64,000 bases of DNA. Source: a virus. Numbering within the stretch: the stretch's first letter is position 1; each line of letters opens with the position of its first letter. Location of the stretch: the IMG/VR virus record IMGVR_UViG_3300042296_000383, positions 1-64,000 of that record; one strand, given 5' to 3'. The notes beneath the pieces were generated by a model. That model searched no databases, was not told the origin of the DNA, and worked only from the letters and a program-made list of their open reading frames with translations. Position numbers and translations under genes: made by a program. This document shows positions 1 to 5,575 of the stretch, piece after piece.

Positions 1-18
1 TATTTAAAAGATTGTTAG

Positions 19-107
19 CCCCCTGTGCGGGATTCGAACCCGCATCCGCCGCGTACACGTCGATGCTTACCGTTCCCAGTATTTATTCCTGGTTACACCA
101 ACAGGGG
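19..107 (-). tRNA. tRNA-like RNA, anticodon not assignable
   Basis: Read on the minus strand, a 7-bp acceptor stem (101-107 with 20-26) closes the molecule. A canonical T arm lies at 27-43, with a 5-bp GCGGG/CCCGC stem and a TTCGAAT loop. A D-like arm GTGT...ATAC with a GG-containing loop can be drawn. No standard 5-bp anticodon stem with a 7-nt loop can be placed in the remaining 34 nt. These fold instead into TACTG-GGAA-CGGTA and a GCATC/GATGC helix. It could be a diverged type II tRNA or a tRNA mimic. Confidence 0.6.
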
Positions 108-151
108 AGACAAACATACAAACAAGATCAGTAACTCAAAACCAAAAATTG

Positions 152-658
152 TTAACGGCGCTCAACCCTGCCAGGGTACGCCCGGGTGCGGGATCCCCTG
201 AAGCAGTAGGCCGGGTTAACCCAGTACACGTCCTTGTGCCCTATCATCGGGTGTATGAACCCGTACCTGCACAGGTCCTCCACCCCAGACTTGTAAGTGT
301 TCAGGCTAACCCCGGACTCCGACAGGTACCTCCTCACGTTTACCCACACGTAGTCCCTGCCCGTGTCGAGCTCGAACACCATCCACAGCATGAGCCGCAT
401 CGGGGCGTTGCCCATGCCCATCCACGCCAGACGACGGGAGCTGCCTATATACAACGCGGCCTTCTCGTCACGCTCAAGCTCAACCTCCGCAGGTAACCAC
501 ACGCCGTCCTTGTCCATGGAGTACCTGCCCTCCACGGGGACACAGGACACAGGGATCGAGAACCCTGAGATTGACAGCGGGTTGACGCCGACACGCAGGG
601 GGTCAACGTCTGGCCTGCGTACTTTACTGTCAAAATGAGATTTCTTAGGAGTGGGCAT
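152..658 (-). CDS. putative RepL-like winged-helix protein
   Basis: 168-aa protein. The C-terminal half (about residues 85-155) reads like a winged helix: a helix-rich stretch with LMLWMVFELDTG, then NVRRYLSESGVSLNTYKSG and a turn ending in YWVNPAYCFRGSR. The last motif resembles the 'INP..IFRG' end of RepL-type plasmid initiators and related phage proteins, from memory of the family. The protein is basic at both ends. It is followed on the same strand by the tRNA-like RNA at 19-107 and lies beside the GTGCGCGT repeat array, so a role in DNA binding or replication is possible. A transcription regulator is the main alternative. Confidence 0.4.
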   Translation of the reverse strand: MPTPKKSHFDSKVRRPDVDPLRVGVNPLSISGFSIPVSCVPVEGRYSMDKDGVWLPAEVELERDEKAALYIGSSRRLAWMGMGNAPMRLMLWMVFELDTGRDYVWVNVRRYLSESGVSLNTYKSGVEDLCRYGFIHPMIGHKDVYWVNPAYCFRGSRTRAYPGRVERR

Positions 659-989
659 AAGGCATTACTATACAGTGTGTTACAAGGATATTTCGGGGAG
701 TAGGATTCGGTATATAAGAATATACCCTAAGGACGAATCCATCGGGTACGAAAATACGCACGAACACCTACGCAAACAAGCACTTTAGCGTTTTTTAACG
801 TTTACTCGTTTTGACACTTTTTTCGGGGAGCGATCGAGAACGTGCACACACAACACAAAGAACGCGTTTTCCGGGACGGGGCCCGCTGGTTATGGGAGAG
901 GCGTATGGCGGAGGGGGTGAGGTATCGTACACGCGCGCGACCCCGCCAATCGAAATCGCTTTTTCCGCGACGGGCGGGGTGCTCTACGC
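659..989. other. non-coding divergent region, left part
   Basis: No convincing gene. The stretch separates the minus-strand gene ending its 5' side at 658 from the plus-strand early operon. The decamer TTTCGGGGAG occurs at 691-700 and again at 821-830, 130 bp apart, and may be a protein-binding or regulatory repeat. Reading frames here are arginine-rich products of GC-rich DNA and look non-coding. Confidence 0.5.
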
Positions 990-1192
990 GTGCGCGTTTA
1001 CCGCGTGCGTGCGCGTATAATCCATCGCGTGCGTGCGCGTGGTAATCCCGCGTAAACATGTGCGCGTGTTGGTATCCCCGTGCACCGTGCGCGTCCCGCA
1101 TGCGCGCGCCATGGTACTCCCCGCGTGCAGAATGCGTGCGCGAGGTGGGTATTCGTGCGCGTATCGGGGTAAACGGGCGTGAACGTGCGCGT
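990..1192. repeat. GTGCGCGT degenerate tandem array
   Basis: Seven exact copies of GTGCGCGT start at 990, 1009, 1033, 1060, 1087, 1155 and 1185, with a near-copy at 1137. Several are followed by a short TAATCC or GTATCC segment and then CGCG. The spacing is 19-30 bp except for one gap of 68 bp. The alternating purine-pyrimidine sequence could also adopt Z-DNA. The array lies beside the RepL-like gene and between divergent transcription units, so it may be an iteron-type binding region, a packaging site or a transcription control region. Confidence 0.6.
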
Positions 1193-1920
1193 TCGTGGGG
1201 CGTGTGGACTCACCCCCATTCGCCATTTCCCGCACCTAAATTTCCCCGCTCCCGTCCCTCTCTATGTGGCGCGCTAGATTACTTCGGGAGGGTGTCAACG
1301 CGGCACCTGATTGTGAACTTTTCGCGGCGATTATTTCACGGAATGTTCGCGACAGTCAACGTTAAGCATTTGTTAAAAACTGTGAGCTATCCTTACTCCC
1401 ACGTGGGCTGTAGCGCTTTCCGCTCACTTTTTCGCTGCCGTTGTACTTTTGTGCAACTTTGCCTGTGTTTCTCGGGCTTGGTCTTGCTTGCTGTGGTATT
1501 TTCGGTGTTTTGAATGGTCAGTGTTTGTTGGTGTTTGCGGCGCTTTCCCTTCTGCGTCTCTAGGTTTTGCTCGGAAAATAAAAAAAGTGCCCGCATAAAT
1601 TAGGGCCTGCAGAACTATTTCGTGAAATTTCATAAAATAAATTTGGAATAAGCAAATCGATGACCGTAGATTTGCCTCCGTCAAACAATGACAAGGGAGA
1701 TACAGAATGCGCCCCTAGTGTTTATGAGTCCGCGAGGCATGTCATACACACCGAAGCAAGACAACGTGCTAACACCTGCACACGGTAACTCAAGCAGGTC
1801 AGCCCTAAGGTAACAAGGGGACGGGAGGCAGCCCGATAATGTGTTCAACATAACACAGCGATTTAATTAGCTAAACTGCCCCGAGCCGCATAAATAGTGC
1901 GGGAGACGAGACAAGCAACA
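1193..1920 (+). ncRNA. leader region, candidate long structured RNA
   Basis: About 730 bases without a credible gene lie upstream of the first early gene and end in a tRNA-like fold. A plus-strand Bacteroidetes-type -7 box TACTTTTG occurs at 1444-1451, which would start an RNA near 1456 running through this region. Base composition from about 1690 is mixed, with many short complementary segments. It does not show tmRNA tag or RNase P signatures. Large phage RNAs such as GOLLD or ROOL, which often lie near tRNAs, are possible, but I could not match a consensus by eye. Confidence 0.3.
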
Positions 1921-1979
1921 GGCTAGCTGCATAGGGCAGCACGCAACGGCGTAAGGTGGTTCGAGTCCACCGCTAGCTA
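1921..1979 (+). ncRNA. minimal tRNA-like cloverleaf without anticodon loop
   Basis: A 59-nt element that can fold as a small cloverleaf. Acceptor stem 1921-1927 pairs with 1972-1978 (7 bp, one G-U). The D-like hairpin is 1928-1930 with 1936-1938. A CGC-AACG-GCG mini-hairpin at 1942-1951 takes the anticodon position. The T arm at 1955-1971 is perfect (GGTGG, loop TTCGAGT, CCACC). There is no 7-nt anticodon loop. A cut after A1979 would leave a 24-nt leader for the gene at 2004, closely matching the leaders left by the hammerhead ribozymes. It may therefore act as a processing signal. Confidence 0.5.
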
Positions 1980-2003
1980 CTAACCAATTTAAATTTCATT
2001 ATC

Positions 2004-2276
2004 ATGGCAACAAAGCAATTAGTAAACGCTAACAGTCAATTCTTTACAGACATGACAAGCGCTGACAGGGTGATTAACGTTAACGGTGGCGACATGCCAA
2101 TCGGTTACTACAACCTCCTCCTCACTATCAGAGACCTCGGACTCTACAAGGTAGGTCTGAAGCCTAACCGTCATTGGAAGATTACCGACGTCAAGAAGTA
2201 CTTCGGTATCAAGGGGAGTGCGGAGTCCATGCTCGAGGAGCTAAACACTATCAAGGACTTTTTAAAAGCAAAGTAA
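2004..2276 (+). CDS. small early protein, function unknown
   Basis: 90 aa, the first gene of the plus-strand early operon. Its AT-rich leader directly follows the tRNA-like element. The C-terminal part (about residues 45-90) looks helical, with a VKKYFGIKGS turn and the ending LKAK. The gene at 4503 also ends LKAK. I do not recognise a family. The basic, helix-turn-helix-like spacing could suit nucleic-acid or protein binding, but this is a guess. A hairpin module follows six bases after the stop. Confidence 0.75.
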   Translation: MATKQLVNANSQFFTDMTSADRVINVNGGDMPIGYYNLLLTIRDLGLYKVGLKPNRHWKITDVKKYFGIKGSAESMLEELNTIKDFLKAK

Positions 2277-2281
2277 TCTAC

Positions 2282-2320
2282 AGCCCCGCCACGAGAGTGA
2301 GCGGGGCTTTGGCGGTATAA
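2282..2320 (+). terminator. intercistronic hairpin module M1
   Basis: AGCCCCGC (2282-2289) pairs with GCGGGGCT (2301-2308). An inner CAC/GTG stem is capped by GAGA with one bulged A. The downstream tail TTGGCGGTATAAC is shared with the other modules. Only three T residues follow the stem, so termination would be weak. GGCGG in the tail could pair with CCGCC in the 5' arm and compete with the hairpin. Confidence 0.6.
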
Positions 2321-2340
2321 CCATTTAAATTTTCATTATC

Positions 2341-2631
2341 ATGAGCAACAAGCTATCAATTCACGGCGAACTGAACAACTTCATTGACTACTACACGTCT
2401 GATGACGAACTGCGCCGCAAAATGCGCGACTGCGTTATTGACTACCTAGAAGAGGTGCGCGAAGAGCCGCCCACGGTTGTCTTTATCAAGACGGTGTACA
2501 AGGACGTTGAGGTGTACGAGAAACACTTTGTAGGCGATTTAGACCCGTGCAAAGAAAAGTTTCCTCTCACGGAACTGTCGGCGAAGGTGCACAAGTACCA
2601 AGCGCTAGGCTGCGTGGTTGAAATTCGTTAA
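2341..2631 (+). CDS. acidic small early protein, unknown
   Basis: 96 aa, starting in an AT-rich leader (ending TCATTATC before ATG) nearly identical to that of the gene at 2004. The N-terminal part is helical and acidic (IDYYTSDDELRRKMRDCVIDYLEEV). It is followed by a short beta-rich segment and ends in VEIR. No known family recognised. It sits between hairpin modules M1 and M2, so it may be carried on its own processed mRNA. Confidence 0.75.
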   Translation: MSNKLSIHGELNNFIDYYTSDDELRRKMRDCVIDYLEEVREEPPTVVFIKTVYKDVEVYEKHFVGDLDPCKEKFPLTELSAKVHKYQALGCVVEIR

Positions 2632-2637
2632 CTAACA

Positions 2638-2680
2638 AGCCCCGCCACTACCAAGTGTGCGGGGCTTTCGCAGTATAAAA
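2638..2680 (+). terminator. intercistronic hairpin module M2
   Basis: Same architecture as M1. AGCCCCGC (2638-2645) pairs with GCGGGGCT (2659-2666). The inner CAC (2646-2648) pairs with GTG (2655-2657), with a single bulged T. The tail TTCGCAGTATAAAAC precedes the next gene. The stem is conserved while the loop differs, which supports a selected RNA structure. Confidence 0.6.
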
Positions 2681-2698
2681 CAATTAATTTATTTCATC

Positions 2699-2872
2699 AT
2701 GACAACTTACTTCATCTGCAACACCGACAGCTACGGGCAAAGAACGGGCACCTACAGCGCTATTCAACTGAGCGAAGGCGACGTGAATATAGACAGCTAC
2801 GGTAACAAGATACACGGCGGCAAATTTCTCTACGACAGCGAGCTAGAAATTGCGCGAGCGTGTCAAGATTAA
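2699..2872 (+). CDS. small early protein, unknown
   Basis: 57 aa. I chose the ATG at 2699, which follows the usual AT-rich leader, rather than an upstream frame extension that runs through hairpin M2. It is a short beta-prone protein (TTYFICNTDSYGQRTG...) ending ARACQD. No family recognised. The stop codon TAA (2870-2872) is the last three bases of the 5' strand of hammerhead stem I, so termination and ribozyme folding compete for the same bases. Confidence 0.7.
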   Translation: MTTYFICNTDSYGQRTGTYSAIQLSEGDVNIDSYGNKIHGGKFLYDSELEIARACQD

Positions 2873-2918
2873 CTGATGAGGCTTGAGTAGCCGAAACACC
2901 CTTCGGGGTGTCTTAATC
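2867..2918 (+). ncRNA. hammerhead ribozyme 1 (type I)
   Basis: Stem I is GATTAA (2867-2872) with TTAATC (2913-2918). The core CUGAUGA is at 2873-2879. Stem II is 2880-2883 with 2889-2892, loop UGAGU. GAAA is at 2893-2896. Stem III is 2897-2901 with 2906-2910, closed by a C(UUCG)G tetraloop. The cleavage site GUC lies at 2910-2912, with the cut after 2912. Every universally conserved core base is present. Stem I carries an A-U pair where the other three copies have G-C, which is direct covariation. Cleavage would leave a 23-nt leader for the gene at 2936. Confidence 0.93.
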
Positions 2919-2935
2919 AATAAATAATTTTCATC

Positions 2936-3316
2936 ATGAAAGTAGAACTAAACATTGGGCTTGGTAACAACCCCTTCGACGGCAGCGCAGCAGCGCTTTT
3001 AACCTTCAACGTGCTAACCAAGCACGGCGCCTCCAACACAGCCTTCAGACTATCGAAAGGCGAGTACGTGGGCAGCGGCGAAGATAACATTGTCGCAATC
3101 TTTGATTGGGACATCAACCACGACGGGCTATGGAAATTTAACAAGGTAGGATTTCAGACCCTCCTAGAAGCCCTAGCGACAATTATGACGCAGGAGTGCA
3201 TAGCCTTCTACGTGCAGGATTGGAACGACGGCGGGCTAACGTTTGCCCCCGAGTACGACGGCGAACGTTATGACTTCGATATTCAATACTTCGAACGTTG
3301 GGAGGCACAAGGTTAA
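2936..3316 (+). CDS. early protein of 126 aa, unknown
   Basis: 126 aa, with no recognised family. The N-terminal two thirds is beta-prone (VELNIGLGNNPFDGSAAALLTF, then a glycine-containing GEYVGSGEDNIVAIFDWDIN). The C terminus is acidic and aromatic and ends WEAQG. It is flanked on both sides by hammerhead ribozymes (2867-2918 and 3311-3360), so self-cleavage would release it as a single-gene mRNA. Its last two codons, GGT TAA, form the 5' strand of stem I of the second ribozyme. Confidence 0.75.
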   Translation: MKVELNIGLGNNPFDGSAAALLTFNVLTKHGASNTAFRLSKGEYVGSGEDNIVAIFDWDINHDGLWKFNKVGFQTLLEALATIMTQECIAFYVQDWNDGGLTFAPEYDGERYDFDIQYFERWEAQG

Positions 3317-3360
3317 CTGATGAGTCCTAAGTGGACGAAACGCCGCGAGGCGTCTTAACC
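3311..3360 (+). ncRNA. hammerhead ribozyme 2 (type I)
   Basis: Stem I is GGTTAA (3311-3316) with TTAACC (3355-3360). CUGAUGA is at 3317-3323. Stem II is 3324-3327 with 3333-3336, loop UAAGU. GAAA is at 3337-3340. Stem III is 3341-3344 with 3349-3352, capped by a GCGA tetraloop. The GUC cleavage site ends at 3354. Stems II and III differ from copy 1 in sequence but keep pairing. The predicted cut leaves a 19-nt leader for the gene at 3374. Confidence 0.93.
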
Positions 3361-3373
3361 AACACAATCTACA

Positions 3374-3559
3374 ATGACGAAGATTATCATTCTATTCTAC
3401 CTGTTCACCGGACAGGTTCAGCAGGTAGACGACCTGTACACCGTGCACACCGGCACCGGCACCTACGAGTATGCCTGCGAAGGCGAGGTGTTCAATTGGA
3501 TAGAGACGGGCACATTCAGCTACGACGACAGCCTGTGTAACTGCGGCGAAATCAACTAA
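3374..3559 (+). CDS. small early protein with Cys pair, unknown
   Basis: 61 aa. It starts with a hydrophobic segment (TKIIILFYLFTG) and continues as an acidic beta-prone chain rich in Tyr and Thr. A CNC motif lies near the C terminus (DDSLCNCGEIN). The hydrophobic start is short for a membrane anchor. No family recognised. It is the first of three genes between hammerheads 2 and 3, with leader UUAACCAACACAAUCUACA. Confidence 0.65.
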   Translation: MTKIIILFYLFTGQVQQVDDLYTVHTGTGTYEYACEGEVFNWIETGTFSYDDSLCNCGEIN

Positions 3560-3574
3560 AAAAACCATACAAAA

Positions 3575-3709
3575 ATGAAAACATTTGCTCTTATCGCGTC
3601 ACTAGCATGCATGGTGACAAGCGCAGTAATCGCTGACCTGTTCCTGTTCGGGATATCCGTAGTGTCAGTGTTCAGTTCAATTCTATTAACCTTTCAAAAG
3701 ACTAAGTAA
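3575..3709 (+). CDS. small membrane protein
   Basis: 44 aa. Almost the whole chain is hydrophobic: after MKTFALIASLACMVTSA comes a second segment, ADLFLFGISVVSVFSSILL, and a short basic tail FQKTK. It is predicted to be an inner-membrane peptide with one long or two short membrane segments. The stop codon ends one base before the next ATG at 3711. Small membrane proteins of phage early regions often act on the host envelope or on superinfection, but I see no specific evidence here. Confidence 0.6.
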   Translation: MKTFALIASLACMVTSAVIADLFLFGISVVSVFSSILLTFQKTK

Positions 3710-3710
3710 C

Positions 3711-3989
3711 ATGGACAAATTTGCAAGAATCGACACGGCGACAGGTCGCGGCATGAACGAGGGCTACTGCGTCAACGACGGCGTGGCTTACTTCGAAAAC
3801 GAGAGCGACCTTATCGCTTACCTACGCAACGAGTGCAACGTTGATGAGAACAACGAACTCAGCGACGAGTTCATCTTGAACGAGGCTTATAACGTCGAGA
3901 CCTACTACTACACCGAGTGGGACGCGGACGATGAGGACACCTACTACATAGAGGTCGAGGGCAAGTGGCTCGAGGTCCTGCAAGGTTAA
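3711..3989 (+). CDS. acidic early protein, unknown (possible DNA mimic)
   Basis: 92 aa, very rich in Asp and Glu, especially over residues 42-82 (VDENNELSDEFILNEAYN and TEWDADDEDTYYIEVEG). The composition would fit a small acidic inhibitor or DNA mimic of the kind phages make against host DNA-binding defences. This is inference from charge only. The final codons GGT TAA are the 5' strand of stem I of hammerhead 3. Confidence 0.72.
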   Translation: MDKFARIDTATGRGMNEGYCVNDGVAYFENESDLIAYLRNECNVDENNELSDEFILNEAYNVETYYYTEWDADDEDTYYIEVEGKWLEVLQG

Positions 3990-4042
3990 CTGATGAGGCT
4001 TAAATAGCCGAAACGTGAGGTTGTGCGCCTCACGTATTAACC
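3984..4042 (+). ncRNA. hammerhead ribozyme 3 (type I)
   Basis: Stem I is GGTTAA (3984-3989) with TTAACC (4037-4042). CUGAUGA is at 3990-3996. Stem II is 3997-4000 with 4006-4009, loop UAAAU. GAAA is at 4010-4013. Stem III has 7 bp (4014-4020 with 4028-4034) and a 7-nt loop. The cleavage triplet is GUA (4034-4036), an allowed NUH variant. Stem III is longer than in copies 1 and 2 and differs in sequence. The cut leaves a 20-nt leader for the gene at 4057. Confidence 0.92.
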
Positions 4043-4056
4043 AATATAATTCAATC

Positions 4057-4287
4057 ATGAATCAGCTAATTACAATCTACATTAACGGTTGTTGGGACGC
4101 GGACCATACGGACGCGACCGACACCTCACCTGTACGTATCTTCGAAAAGGGGACTGTTGTTCAAGTCATCGCAAGTCAGTACGACCAATACATTGAAGAC
4201 CTCGAGGAGAGGGGATATGACTGCTACCTCTGCCCCGACATGTACGCCAATCCTAAATGGAACGGTGAAATAATTTTCATAAACTAA
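4057..4287 (+). CDS. small early protein, unknown
   Basis: 76 aa. I chose the ATG at 4057, because an in-frame ATG at 4015 lies inside stem III of hammerhead 3. The protein begins MNQLITIYINGCWD and has a central KGTVVQVIASQYDQYIEDLEERGYD region. A CYLCPDMY segment near the C terminus could bind metal together with the earlier Cys. It resembles short regulatory-type alpha/beta proteins but belongs to no family I know. Confidence 0.72.
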   Translation: MNQLITIYINGCWDADHTDATDTSPVRIFEKGTVVQVIASQYDQYIEDLEERGYDCYLCPDMYANPKWNGEIIFIN

Positions 4288-4301
4288 TACCATAAATCAC
4301 A

Positions 4302-4430
4302 ATGAAAAAAGTTATCGCACTAGCAATCATCATCATCACGCTCGCGTCATGCAGCACCAAGAAACTTACCCACTCACACTACACCAAGGGGGTCACTAAC
4401 GGGCAGGACGGCTGCGCTTGGCACCGATAG
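4302..4430 (+). CDS. small putative lipoprotein
   Basis: 42 aa. It has a classical lipoprotein signal: MKK, a hydrophobic run VIALAIIIIT, then the lipobox LASC with the acylation Cys at residue 17. The short mature part is STKKLTHSHYTKGVTNGQDGC. It would be exported and lipidated at the inner or outer membrane. Candidate roles are superinfection exclusion or an envelope function. Small lipoproteins are also o-spanins, but this one is short and lies in the early region. Its TAG stop (4428-4430) overlaps the first base of hammerhead 4. Confidence 0.65.
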   Translation: MKKVIALAIIIITLASCSTKKLTHSHYTKGVTNGQDGCAWHR

Positions 4431-4487
4431 GTTAACTGATGAGGTCTGAGTGACCGAAACCTAGGGCACGCGCTCTAGGTCTTAACC
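4430..4487 (+). ncRNA. hammerhead ribozyme 4 (type I)
   Basis: Stem I is GGTTAA (4430-4435) with TTAACC (4482-4487). CUGAUGA is at 4436-4442. Stem II is 4443-4446 with 4452-4455, loop UGAGU. GAAA is at 4456-4459. Stem III has 8 bp including one G-U (4460-4467 with 4472-4479). The cleavage triplet GUC ends at 4481. Here the upstream gene stops with TAG just before stem I, yet GGTTAA is still kept. This shows that the ribozyme, not coding, conserves this sequence. The leader left for the gene at 4503 is 21 nt. Confidence 0.93.
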
Positions 4488-4502
4488 AATAAATAATTTG
4501 TC

Positions 4503-4877
4503 ATGAGTACAACAACACGCGCTATAGGACAGCGCAATTCATTCACACCGCAGGTAGAGCCTGCACCATTCAAAGTTAACCGCTTCGAGGTAGCTAGACT
4601 AGTGAAAGCACAAACCGACGCCGTGACGAGCGGCGTATGGGACTTCCCCATGGAGCACAAGTTCGACAACAGCGGCGATATATGGGACGCGGTCAACGCA
4701 GGCAAGAGCGTGCAGATGTTCGTGAGACAGTGCATGGTCGAGTTCGGCACCATCACGGGAGCCTTGCTCGGGAGTCAGTTCAACCACGTGTCCCACAGCA
4801 GCAAGCACGCCATCAGAAAGGGTGTGCTGAGAGCGCAGCAGTACAAGCAAATCATCGAACAACTAAAAGCAAAGTAA
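4503..4877 (+). CDS. early protein of 124 aa, unknown
   Basis: 124 aa. After a variable first 25 residues it looks mainly helical (FEVARLVKAQTDAVTSGVWD, then SVQMFVRQCMVEFGTITGALLG). It ends RAQQYKQIIEQLKAK, with a C-terminal LKAK as in the gene at 2004. No family recognised. It is the last gene behind a hammerhead; hairpin M3 follows. Confidence 0.72.
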   Translation: MSTTTRAIGQRNSFTPQVEPAPFKVNRFEVARLVKAQTDAVTSGVWDFPMEHKFDNSGDIWDAVNAGKSVQMFVRQCMVEFGTITGALLGSQFNHVSHSSKHAIRKGVLRAQQYKQIIEQLKAK

Positions 4878-4885
4878 TTATACCA

Positions 4886-4928
4886 AGCCCCGCCGCTCCC
4901 AAGCGTGCGGGGCTTTGGCGGTAGAAAC
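4886..4928 (+). terminator. intercistronic hairpin module M3
   Basis: AGCCCCGC (4886-4893) pairs with GCGGGGCT (4907-4914). The inner CGC (4894-4896) pairs with GCG (4903-4905), compared with CAC/GTG in M1 and M2. This is a compensatory change that supports the structure. A single bulged T and the tail TTGGCGGTAGAAAC are conserved. Confidence 0.62.
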
Positions 4929-4949
4929 AATTTAAAAAACAAACACAAT

Positions 4950-5324
4950 ATGGGACGTTCAGTAATGACGCTAAGCGGGGCGCAAATGACCGCATACATC
5001 GGAGGAAGCAAAGACTTCGAGTGGGACTATCTTATCGAGGAACTGCAGGAACTCGGGATGGAACTCGGGATGAACAAGTCTAGCAGATGGGAGGACAGGG
5101 AGGTTCTGATCTTGCTCGAAGGCAACGGAGCCGAGGTTGGAATCGCGGAGTACGGCGACGTGATATCTTTCGGCATACGAACCGAGATGGAGGATGACCC
5201 GAGCGCGGCACGCTGGATTGACAAGAACGGTCCCGACCTTGTGAAGCTATTCCATAGCTACGGCGACCCGATACGCAGCGTCGGCACATTCAGCAACGGA
5301 GAAACTGTTTACGAAAAAAAATAA
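4950..5324 (+). CDS. early protein of 124 aa, unknown
   Basis: 124 aa from the ATG at 4950, which follows the AT-rich leader; a more upstream in-frame ATG lies in the tail of hairpin M3. The N-terminal half has a helical region (DYLIEELQELGMELGMNKSSRWEDRE). Then come strands VLILLEG and DVISFGIR, and a C-terminal SVGTFSNGETVYEKK. It could be an alpha/beta anti-host protein. No family assigned. Confidence 0.72.
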   Translation: MGRSVMTLSGAQMTAYIGGSKDFEWDYLIEELQELGMELGMNKSSRWEDREVLILLEGNGAEVGIAEYGDVISFGIRTEMEDDPSAARWIDKNGPDLVKLFHSYGDPIRSVGTFSNGETVYEKK

Positions 5325-5328
5325 TACC

Positions 5329-5571
5329 ATGAACATTAACGTATTTATCACACCGAACAAGGTGTACGCAACGTACCGCAAAACAATCTGCCACAAAGAA
5401 GATTTCAATCCTAATGATTACGAGGCTAAGCAAGGGTCAATCACGCGGGCACAGTCAATAGCCTTCAGTCATGGGACTCAACACGGTTTATGCTTATTAA
5501 AACGAATTGAGATTGAGGAAGAATGGGGAGACGATGAATTGTTTAATTATCTAGAAACTAATATCCATTAA
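5329..5571 (+). CDS. small early protein, unknown
   Basis: 80 aa, starting four bases after the preceding stop. The N terminus is beta-prone (NINVFITPNKVYATY), the middle is mixed, and the C terminus is acidic (EIEEEWGDDELFNYLE). Its DNA is noticeably more AT-rich than the neighbouring genes, which may indicate recent acquisition. No family recognised. Confidence 0.65.
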   Translation: MNINVFITPNKVYATYRKTICHKEDFNPNDYEAKQGSITRAQSIAFSHGTQHGLCLLKRIEIEEEWGDDELFNYLETNIH

Positions 5572-5575
5572 CAAC

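Noticed and set aside
990-1192. CRISPR array
   Set aside because: Repeats are only 8 bp, spacers irregular and themselves related.
802-1235. Arg/His-rich reading frames on both strands
   Set aside because: By-products of the GTGCGCGT array; no codon pattern, overlapping on both strands.
1680-1980. tmRNA
   Set aside because: No matching 5' acceptor half at suitable distance, no tag frame, no tmRNA 5' signature.
4015-4056. Upstream in-frame ATG for the gene at 4057
   Set aside because: It lies in stem III of hammerhead 3, and the conserved leader precedes 4057.
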